From an uncultured Collinsella sp. (GTDB taxonomy: Bacteria; Actinomycetota; Coriobacteriia; Coriobacteriales; Coriobacteriaceae), in contig UQHR01000030.1 of assembly GCA_900540905.1 (NCBI GenBank), positions 1 through 27,167 on the forward strand: a DNA stretch of 27,167 bases. Direction: 5' to 3'. The position numbers and the translations under genes were made by a program. The notes under the pieces were generated by a model. That model was not told the origin of the DNA. It made no database searches and was given only the letters and a program-made list of their open reading frames with translations. This document shows, one piece after another, positions 21,569 through 27,167 of this stretch; the first letter of the stretch is position 1, and the number at the start of each line of letters is the position of its first letter.

Positions 21569-21615
21569 GGGATGGGCTTTTCTCGACAGCCGTCGGGGGA
21601 AGCCCATCCCTTTTT
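21569..21615 (+). terminator. Intrinsic terminator after the DUF2207 gene
   Basis: GGGATGGGCTT (21569-21579) pairs perfectly with AAGCCCATCCC (21600-21610), followed by TTTTT. The 20-base loop contains a smaller CGACAGCCGTCG fold. Confidence 0.9.
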
Positions 21616-21636
21616 CATGCGCTACCTACGAAGACT

Positions 21637-21678
21637 GTCCCCAACGACTAGTCACTGGGGACGTTCCTAAATGACTAG
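21637..21678. repeat. ACTAGTC/GGGGAC palindromic element, copy 3 (compound)
   Basis: A plus-orientation unit (21647-21678) is joined head to head with a half unit, so that GTCCCC (21637) and GGGGAC (21657-21662) bracket a 26-base near-palindrome centred on ACTAGT. The core GGGGACGTTCCTAAA matches the other copies with one change. It lies between the DUF2207 terminator and the convergent acetyltransferase stop. Confidence 0.8.
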
Positions 21679-21693
21679 GTATGGCTGCCAGGT

Positions 21694-22335
21694 TTAGGCT
21701 GTTAGGTCGAGTTCGTAGAGAAAGCTTTCGCGCGGCATGTCGTGACGACGCTCTTCGCGGTTGGCGCGGTGCGTGGCCGTGCGCTTAAAGCCGTGCAGCT
21801 CGTAGAACTTCCACGAGCAGTTAGAGTCGGTGTACAGGTGCGCCCTTGTCGCCCCGCGCGAGGACAGGTACGAGACCGCGGCATCGAGCAACACTGAGCC
21901 TACACCCAGGCCATGGACGTCGCGATCCACGGCAAGCAGCGTGACCTCGTTGTCGTGGGGCAACGGGCTGCTTTCGAGCAGGCGGTTGTTGGTTCGGATG
22001 GTTGCGCGCACAAACGAGAGATACTCGGCGCAGGCATCGGGCTCCAGCTCGCGCATTTGCGATAGCAGAGCGCGTTCGGTGTCCATCCAATGTTCCTTGA
22101 CGGTGGCGCCGGAACTCTGTCCCGCGCGCGCGAGCGCAATGCCACGCGCCTCGCCGTCAATCACCGCAACCTGCGAAAACGTCGAGGACGAAAGGCAGTA
22201 GGCGAGGTCGCACGCGGCCTCAAGGCGGTTGTACTCATCGTTATCCGAATTGTTATGCCAAAGCTGTTGCAGGATCAGCGCGATGGCGTCGAAGTCTTCG
22301 GTATCAAACGGTCGGTAGAGAACCCGCGAGACCAT
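21694..22335 (-). CDS. GNAT-family N-acetyltransferase
   Basis: This 213-residue acetyl-CoA-dependent acyltransferase has motif A at LLAVDRDVHGLGVGSVLLDA, with the pyrophosphate-binding HGLGVG at residues 141-146. The following helix and the SWKFYELHGFKRTA segment form motif B with the usual Tyr. The N-terminal part begins YRPFDTEDFDAIALIL, typical of single-domain GNATs, and carries an insertion of about 60 residues before motif A. The substrate cannot be told. GAAAGAGGCACC precedes the ATG on the minus strand. It is divergent from purH with a 277-base gap, in which I see no gene I would support. Confidence 0.9.
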   Translation of the reverse strand: MVSRVLYRPFDTEDFDAIALILQQLWHNNSDNDEYNRLEAACDLAYCLSSSTFSQVAVIDGEARGIALARAGQSSGATVKEHWMDTERALLSQMRELEPDACAEYLSFVRATIRTNNRLLESSPLPHDNEVTLLAVDRDVHGLGVGSVLLDAAVSYLSSRGATRAHLYTDSNCSWKFYELHGFKRTATHRANREERRHDMPRESFLYELDLTA

Positions 22336-22612
22336 GGTGCCTCTTTCTTTTGCGGATGCATATCGAGCACAGTTCTACCACGCTATTGGCATCTAATTAT
22401 GGTGCCCCTGTGTTCCATGAACTCACCGTGCCCGGTGCCGTGCCCATCCCCTCCGCTCGCAAACTTTTTCTGCACATGCGCCCGTTGCGGGGTGCATCGA
22501 TGCGCTCGATGCGCTACATTGAATCAGTATTTTCAATGCCGCTGCGCGAGCGCTGCAGATCGACGTATCACCGACTCACAGAGCACGGCGGCGTACCAGA
22601 CAGGAGGACTGC

Positions 22613-24220
22613 ATGGGATCTGATGTGAAGATCGCGCGCGCGTTGATCTCGGTTACCGATAAAACGGGTGTCGTCGATTTCGCACGGACGCTGGTCGATG
22701 ACTTTGGCGTCGAGATCATCTCTACGGGCGGCACGGCTCGTGCCATCGAGGACGCGGGCGTTCCCGTAACCCCCATCGAGGAGTTCACGGGCTATCCCGA
22801 GATGATGGACGGCCGCGTCAAGACGCTGCACCCCAAGGTCCACGGCGCGCTGCTGGCCCGTCGCGATTCCGAGCAGCACATGCAGGAGGCCGCTCAGCAC
22901 GGCATTAAGCTGATCGACCTGGTCGTCGTCAACCTGTACGAGTTCGAGAAGACCGTCGCCAACCCCGAGGTCACCTTTGCGGATGCCATCGAGCACATCG
23001 ACATCGGTGGCCCCTCCATGCTGCGCTCTGCCGCCAAGAACGCCGCGAGCGTTACCGTCATCTCCGACCCGGCCGACTATGATGCCGTCCTGGCCGAGAT
23101 GCGCGAGACCGGTGGCTGCACCACGCTTTCCACCCGTCGTCGCCTGCAGGTGAAGGTCTACCAGACCACCGCCGCCTACGACACAGCTATCTCCCGTTGG
23201 CTTGCCGCCCAGGCAAGCGACGTGGCGGACACCTCTGCCAAGCTCGAGATCTCGCTGGAGAAGGTCGACGACCTGCGCTATGGCGAGAACCCGCAGCAGA
23301 AGGCCACGGTCTATCGCTTTGCCGAGGGCTGCGAGAACACCGCGAGCTCTCAGTTCCCGCTTGTGGGCTCCGAGCAGATCCAGGGCAAGCCGCTCAGCTA
23401 CAACAACTATCTGGATGCCGATGCCGCTTGGAACCTAGTCCGCGAGTTCGACGAGCCGGCCTGCGTGATCCTCAAGCATCAGAACCCCTGCGGTTCCGCC
23501 GTTGCTGAGGACATCACGGCCGCCTACGACCGCGCTTTCGCCTGCGATCCCAAGAGCGCCTTCGGCGGCATCATCGCCTGCAACCGCGAGGTTCCCTTTG
23601 AGCTGGTTGAGCACTTCGCCGACCAGAACAAGCAGTTTGTCGAGGTCATCATCGCCCCGAGCTACACTGCCGAGGCGCTCGAGCGCATGGCCAAGCGTCC
23701 CAATCTGCGCGTGCTGGCCACCGGCGGTGTGGGCCACGGCGCCCAGGTGGAGCTGCGCTCCATTGACGGCGGCATGCTGGTGCAGGAAGTCGACCATGTG
23801 ACCGAGGATCCCGCGACCTTTACGTTCCCCACCGACCGCAAGCCCACCGACGCTGAGATGGCCGAGCTCGAGTTTGCCTGGAAGGTCTGCAAGGGCGTTA
23901 AGTCCAACGCCATCCTGGTCTCCAAGGGTAAGGCCGGCATTGGCATGGGCCCGGGTCAGCCTAACCGCGTTGACTCTGCACTGCTTGCCTGCGAGCGCGC
24001 CGAGGACTTCTGCGAGCGCGAGGGCGTGGAGAAGGGCGGCTTTGCCTGCGCAAGCGACGCATTCTTCCCGTTCCGCGACAACGTCGACGTGCTTGCCGAG
24101 CATGGTGTGACCTGCATCATTCAGCCCGGCGGCTCCAAGCGCGACGACGAGAGCATCCAGGCCTGCAACGAGCATGGCATCGCGATGGTCTTTACGGGTG
24201 CCAGGCATTTTAGGCACTAG
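22613..24220 (+). CDS. purH: Bifunctional AICAR transformylase / IMP cyclohydrolase
   Basis: PurH carries out the last two steps of IMP synthesis: formylation of AICAR and ring closure. The 535-residue product is of normal length. The N-terminal MGS-like IMP cyclohydrolase domain (about 1-205) starts ARALISVTDKTGVVDFA and holds STGGTARAIEDAGV, TGYPEMMDGRVKTLHP and GGPSMLRSAAKN. The transformylase domain has LRYGENPQQKAT, KHQNPCGSAVA (catalytic Lys-His), KSAFGGIIACN, VKSNAILV, GMGPGQPNRVDSA and ASDAFFPFRDNV, ending IAMVFTGARHFRH. AGGAGG lies 5 bases before the ATG. It also recycles AICAR released by HisF/HisH. A structured repeat begins right after the stop. Confidence 0.98.
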   Translation: MGSDVKIARALISVTDKTGVVDFARTLVDDFGVEIISTGGTARAIEDAGVPVTPIEEFTGYPEMMDGRVKTLHPKVHGALLARRDSEQHMQEAAQHGIKLIDLVVVNLYEFEKTVANPEVTFADAIEHIDIGGPSMLRSAAKNAASVTVISDPADYDAVLAEMRETGGCTTLSTRRRLQVKVYQTTAAYDTAISRWLAAQASDVADTSAKLEISLEKVDDLRYGENPQQKATVYRFAEGCENTASSQFPLVGSEQIQGKPLSYNNYLDADAAWNLVREFDEPACVILKHQNPCGSAVAEDITAAYDRAFACDPKSAFGGIIACNREVPFELVEHFADQNKQFVEVIIAPSYTAEALERMAKRPNLRVLATGGVGHGAQVELRSIDGGMLVQEVDHVTEDPATFTFPTDRKPTDAEMAELEFAWKVCKGVKSNAILVSKGKAGIGMGPGQPNRVDSALLACERAEDFCEREGVEKGGFACASDAFFPFRDNVDVLAEHGVTCIIQPGGSKRDDESIQACNEHGIAMVFTGARHFRH

Positions 24221-24221
24221 G

Positions 24222-24322
24222 GGCTTTCCCAAGCACCCGACCTTGCCCCTCAAACCGTCGCTTGCGTACATTTAGTACGCGGCGCTCCTCTTTCGGGGCA
24301 ATCTCGGGCACTTGGAAAACCC
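24222..24322. repeat. 101-nt structured element, copy 2 (after purH)
   Basis: This is the same length and arrangement as 4578-4678. Outer arms CCAAGCACCCGACCTTGCC and GGCAATCTCGGGCACTTGG pair apart from two internal loops shared with the other copy. The stem extends to 7 bp (TTGCCCC/GGGGCAA) before the variable part, and the centre is GCGTAC-ATTTA-GTACGC (24264-24280). It begins two bases after the purH stop. Confidence 0.8.
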
Positions 24323-24351
24323 TTAATGGGATGCTGTTCTATCCCATTAAG
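24322..24351. other. 11-bp perfect hairpin in the purH 3' region
   Basis: CTTAATGGGAT (24322-24332) and ATCCCATTAAG (24341-24351) pair perfectly around GCTGTTCT. It abuts the 101-nt element and has no T-run. Confidence 0.75.
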
Positions 24352-24391
24352 CTGATCGGTCGCCTGACCATATCGTCAAAATAATCTCTGC

Positions 24392-24427
24392 AAAAGACGG
24401 TCGCTCCGTTTGGAGGGCCGTCTTTTT
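24392..24427 (+). terminator. Intrinsic terminator of the purH transcript
   Basis: AAAAGACGG (24392-24400) pairs with CCGTCTTTT (24418-24426), with an inner CTCC-GTTT-GGAG stem and a run of five T residues. It ends the ~170-base 3' region of purH. Confidence 0.9.
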
Positions 24428-24429
24428 GG

Positions 24430-24435
24430 TATAAG
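24430..24435 (+). promoter_or_regulatory. Probable extended -10 promoter after the purH terminator
   Basis: TGGTATAAG has a TG one base before TATAAG (extended -10 form), immediately after the terminator T-run and about 30 bases before the ATG at 24468. No clear -35. Confidence 0.45.
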
Positions 24436-24467
24436 AGGACGGAATGACTAACACGAAAGGTACAACC

Positions 24468-25190
24468 ATGCCCCAGATTGATGATGCCGAGCTGTTTGGC
24501 AATGCCGAGGATCAGCGTGCGTACGAGGACTTTTGCGCCAATCAGGAGGCGGTCGAGAAGTTTACGCTCGACAAGCCCGCGCTTGTCTGCCGTTGGCGCA
24601 TGTCCAATAAAAAGGTGCCCATGCTCAACCGCCACATTCGCGCACTGTCCGAGCGCTTGGTGCAGGGCGAGCCGCTTACCCATAACATGCTCAGCTGGGC
24701 CAAGCAGCACGTTGAGTGGTCGCTTGCCGAGGGCGATTACACCGCACGCGACGGCGTGCTCATGCTGGTGATCGACGTCAACGGCAACGCCGCCATGACG
24801 GTGGGGGAGTACGAGCCGCTAACCGATACGTCGGCCAAGGCGCTACGTGCCCGCTCCGCCGAGGCCCGCTCCGAGGCCGACGAAACCGGCGTGGCGCCCG
24901 AGCTGCTCGCCGCCGTCGATAACGGCGAGCTTGCCTTTGTGGCGCCAGCGGACGAGTGCCTGTGCGGCACGGCGACGCTCATTGAGCAGCTGGCCCAGAC
25001 CAAAGGCATCCCGGTCACGCGCGTAGACATTCCCGCACAGCTCAAGGGCGCCTTGTTCCTGGTGAGCGACGAGCACGGCGTGGTCCCCGCAACCGAGACG
25101 GACGCCGCCGAGGCCGACGCCGCCGAGGCCGACGCCGCGACGGTCGCCTTCTTCGCCGAAGGCTACGAAAAGCTCCGTGCCCGCCGCTAA
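24468..25190 (+). CDS. Conserved-looking protein of unknown function
   Basis: The 240-residue cytosolic protein has no signal peptide or membrane segment. An acidic N-terminus (PQIDDAELFGNAEDQRAYED) leads to a region with KPALVCRWRMSNKKVPMLNRH and HVEWSLAEGDYTARDGVLML, then VIDVNGNAAMTVGEYEPL. A second half holds LAFVAPADECLCGTATLIEQL and VTRVDIPAQLKGALFLVSDE. I do not recognise a family; Trp, Cys and charged positions look like constrained sequence, so it is probably a real lineage-restricted gene. The tail carries a short DAAEA repeat. GAAAGG lies 7 bases before the ATG at 24468; the ATG at 24444 is too close to the proposed transcription start. Confidence 0.75.
   Translation: MPQIDDAELFGNAEDQRAYEDFCANQEAVEKFTLDKPALVCRWRMSNKKVPMLNRHIRALSERLVQGEPLTHNMLSWAKQHVEWSLAEGDYTARDGVLMLVIDVNGNAAMTVGEYEPLTDTSAKALRARSAEARSEADETGVAPELLAAVDNGELAFVAPADECLCGTATLIEQLAQTKGIPVTRVDIPAQLKGALFLVSDEHGVVPATETDAAEADAAEADAATVAFFAEGYEKLRARR
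25101..25139 (+). repeat. 15-bp tandem repeat inside the unknown gene
   Basis: GACGCCGCCGAGGCC occurs twice exactly (25101-25115, 25116-25130) and then as a 9-base partial with one change. Each unit encodes DAAEA in the frame of the host gene, so a change in copy number would keep the frame. Confidence 0.85.
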
Positions 25191-25368
25191 ATGATTTTTC
25201 TGGGACGGGGATTAAAAACTCATTTTGGTCTCCGTTTCCGTCGCGAGCGTGAGGCGGACAAAACGCCCCCGCTTGCGAACAGTTCTGTCACCTTGGTGCC
25301 GCGCGAGGCACGCACCTGCGGCTCCGCGGTCATAATGGGGCAAGACAACCAAGAGGGGAGCGGAATCC

Positions 25369-26040
25369 ATGGCGCTGATCTATATCGTTGAGGACGACGA
25401 GCCCGTTCGTCGCGAGCTTGCCGACATCCTTGCCCGTACCGGTTTTGAGGTCGAGGCCTGCGAATCGTTCGAGCATGTTTCGCGCGATATTCTCGCCGCC
25501 GCGCCCGACCTGGTGCTGCTCGACCTCACGCTTCCCGTCAAGGACGGCCAGCATATCTGCCATGAGGTTCGCCGCGAATCCGAGGTCCCCATCATCGTCC
25601 TCACCTCGCGCACGACCGAGATCGACGAGGTCATGGCCATGACGCTCGGCGCGGACGACTTTGTTCCCAAGCCCTACAGCGCCCGTGTGCTCGTGGCGCG
25701 CATCAACGCACTGCTGCGTCGCACCGCGGCGGCAGGCGAGCGCAGCACACTTGTCCACAAGGGGCTGGAGCTCGACCTCGCCCGCTCCATGGTCACCAAC
25801 ATGCAAACCGGCACCAGTACCGAGCTCACCAAAAACGAGCTGCGTATCCTCTCGCTGCTTCTGAGCCGTGCGGGCAAGATCGTCTCGCGCTCGGCCATCA
25901 TGCAGGACCTGTGGGATTCCGATGCCTTCGTGGACGACAATACGCTCACCGTCAACATCAACCGCCTGCGCACCACGCTCGAAAAAATCGGCATCAAGGG
26001 GTATTTGACCACGCACCGCGGTCAGGGCTATTCGATCTAG
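25369..26040 (+). CDS. OmpR-family response regulator, BceR-like
   Basis: This is a 223-residue regulator. The receiver domain has the acidic pair in YIVEDDEPVRREL, phosphoacceptor Asp52 in LLDLTLPVKDG, the switch Thr in LTSRTTEID, and Lys in DDFVPKPYSARVL. The winged helix (about 130-223) has LTKNELRILSLLLSRAG, SRSAIMQDLWDSDAFVDDN and the terminal TTHRGQGYSI. The VDDNTLTVNINRLRTTLEKIG helix is typical of the BceR/VraR-like OmpR subgroup linked to antimicrobial-peptide sensing. A GGGGAGCGG site precedes the ATG, and a CATAAT -10-like box sits about 32 bases upstream at 25332-25337. The kinase gene follows 9 bases after the stop. Confidence 0.95.
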   Translation: MALIYIVEDDEPVRRELADILARTGFEVEACESFEHVSRDILAAAPDLVLLDLTLPVKDGQHICHEVRRESEVPIIVLTSRTTEIDEVMAMTLGADDFVPKPYSARVLVARINALLRRTAAAGERSTLVHKGLELDLARSMVTNMQTGTSTELTKNELRILSLLLSRAGKIVSRSAIMQDLWDSDAFVDDNTLTVNINRLRTTLEKIGIKGYLTTHRGQGYSI

Positions 26041-26049
26041 GGGCCGGCT

Positions 26050-27093
26050 ATGTCGTTTGCCAAGTTCTTTAAAGATGCGCTGCTTCCCGTCGCCGTGTGG
26101 ACGTGCGGCGTGCTGTTGAGCTGCTTTGTGCTGACGGTCGCCGGCGCACCCGTTTCCATCGTGGTCGTGGCGGTCGGCGTGTCCTATATCTTTGGTATGC
26201 TCGGCATCGTGATCGAGTACGCGCGCCGTCGTCGTTTTCTGCGCCAGCTGGAGCGTGCGGCCGAGGAGCTCGAGAGTCCCGCATGGGTGCAGGAGATGGT
26301 GCAATGCCCGACCTATGCTGAGGGCGAGCTCGAGTACGAGGTCTTGCGCCGGGTGGGCAAGGCGGCATGCGATGAGGTGGCGGAAGGCCGGCGCCAGACC
26401 GATGACTACCGCGACTATATCGAGAGCTGGGTCCACGAGGCCAAGCTGCCCCTGGCAGCAGCCCATCTGATTTTGGAAAACCTGGACGGCAGCGAAGACG
26501 ATCTGTCGCGTGTGGATGACCTGGGTCGCGAGCTTGCCCGCGTGGAGCGCTATATCGACCAGGCGCTGTACTATGCGCGCTCGGAAGTCGTGGAGCGCGA
26601 CTACCTGATTCGTCGCTGGGACCTTAAGACCTTGGTGACGGGTGCGATTAAAGCCAACGCCCGCGAGCTCATCGCGGCGCATGTGGCCCCGGTGTGCGAG
26701 AACCTCGACTTCGAGGTCTTTACCGACGAGAAGTGGCTCGAGTTTATTCTGGGCCAGCTCATTCAGAACAGCATTAAATATGCGCGCGAGGACGGCGCAA
26801 AGATTGTGTTTTCGGGTGCGTTGCTGGACGAGGGCCTGGCGAGCGAGCGCATCGAGCTTACTGTCGCGGACAACGGCTGCGGCGTGTGTGCGGCAGACCT
26901 GCCGCGCGTGTTCGAGAAGGGCTTTACCGGCGACAACGGCCGCACCACCAAGCGCGCAACGGGCATCGGCCTCTACCTGGTGGCGCGTCTGTGCTCCAAG
27001 ATGGGCATCGACGTCACCGCAGCATCCGAGCCTGGCGAAGGCTTCGTCGTAACGTTCGCCTTCTCGACCAACAAATTCCAATACTTCGAGTAA
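26050..27093 (+). CDS. Intramembrane-sensing histidine kinase, BceS-like
   Basis: The 347-residue kinase has two closely spaced membrane helices (about residues 11-31 and 36-56) with almost no external loop, the hallmark of intramembrane-sensing kinases such as BceS. The phosphoacceptor region is SWVHEAKLPLAAAHL with His129; it has HEAKLP in place of the usual HELRTP, as in BceS-type proteins. The ATPase domain has LGQLIQNSIKYA (N-box), VADNGCGV (G1), VFEKGFTGDNG (F-box) and ATGIGLYLVARLCSKMG (G2). Such kinases normally sense through a BceAB-type ABC transporter, which is not in the window but could lie just beyond the right edge. A hairpin follows at 27129. Confidence 0.95.
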   Translation: MSFAKFFKDALLPVAVWTCGVLLSCFVLTVAGAPVSIVVVAVGVSYIFGMLGIVIEYARRRRFLRQLERAAEELESPAWVQEMVQCPTYAEGELEYEVLRRVGKAACDEVAEGRRQTDDYRDYIESWVHEAKLPLAAAHLILENLDGSEDDLSRVDDLGRELARVERYIDQALYYARSEVVERDYLIRRWDLKTLVTGAIKANARELIAAHVAPVCENLDFEVFTDEKWLEFILGQLIQNSIKYAREDGAKIVFSGALLDEGLASERIELTVADNGCGVCAADLPRVFEKGFTGDNGRTTKRATGIGLYLVARLCSKMGIDVTAASEPGEGFVVTFAFSTNKFQYFE

Positions 27094-27128
27094 CGCACGC
27101 GGCAGACGCCCGCCCAAACAAAAACGTG

Positions 27129-27158
27129 CCGCCCCAAACGGGGCGGGCCCCCCCTTTT
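27129..27158 (+). terminator. Probable terminator after the BceS-like kinase
   Basis: CCGCCCC (27129-27135) pairs with GGGGCGG (27140-27146) around AAAC, followed by a C-run and TTTT. The T-run is 8 bases from the stem, so efficiency is uncertain. Confidence 0.6.
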
Positions 27159-27167
27159 GGTGCTCTG

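Noticed and set aside
22350..22628. 92-codon plus-strand frame upstream of purH
   Set aside because: It overlaps the purH ribosome binding site and start, has no ribosome binding site of its own that I can see, and no recognisable feature.
25330..27117. Open frame of 595 codons on the minus strand opposite the BceR/BceS-like genes
   Set aside because: It spans two well-supported genes and their gap, with composition typical of a codon-bias shadow.

Overview
The window is high-G+C bacterial DNA, densely coding on both strands. I read it as a core chromosomal stretch of a Coriobacteriia actinobacterium, most likely Collinsella or a close relative. The basis is overall impression: strongly GC-biased third codon positions, the order of the his genes, a DUF2207 protein with a Gly-rich tail, an orphan PTS IIB, and many short palindromic intergenic repeats. 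I have not confirmed the taxonomy. I see no prophage, transposase, CRISPR array or rRNA.

Region 1 (1-6344) is a histidine biosynthesis operon on the plus strand: hisD (3' part only), hisC, hisB, hisH, hisA, hisF, hisI and hisE. It is met by a convergent PHP-family histidinol-phosphatase gene on the minus strand. HisB is the short, dehydratase-only form, so the PHP protein plausibly supplies the missing phosphatase step. Three hairpin repeats sit in or at the end of this operon: between hisB and hisH, between hisF and hisI, and across the hisE/phosphatase stop codons.

Region 2 (6345-12500) starts with a 23-bp perfect inverted repeat. It is followed by a probable operon of a stand-alone LarC C-terminal domain protein, a YfcE-like phosphoesterase and MazG. 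Then come enolase with its own terminator, a FtsB/DivIC-type division protein with a Ppx/GppA phosphatase, and a minus-strand tRNA-Leu(UAA). The 3' end and terminator of the tRNA are duplicated about 197 bp away, around a hairpin-rich insert.

Region 3 (12500-19100) holds a membrane-anchored helical-repeat protein, an orphan PTS IIB with a VOC-fold protein, and a minus-strand cluster of a UBA/DUF4342 protein, an OmpR-type regulator and a histidine kinase. A small two-helix membrane protein, a metallophosphoesterase and glutamyl-Q tRNA(Asp) synthetase follow; the synthetase may be read from a leaderless mRNA.

Region 4 (19100-27167) holds a DUF2207 membrane protein, a GNAT acetyltransferase, purH with an elaborate 3' region, an unrecognised conserved-looking protein, and a BceR/BceS-like two-component system at the right edge.

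The genes are mostly ordinary. The most interesting material is intergenic. Two 101-nt elements, one inside the his operon and one just after purH, share a long hairpin in which at least three base pairs differ by compensatory double changes. That pattern points to a conserved folded element, either an RNA or a REP-like single-stranded DNA hairpin. A second palindromic family (ACTAGTC...GGGGAC...GACTAGT) occurs three times, and one copy supplies stop-codon bases to two convergent genes.
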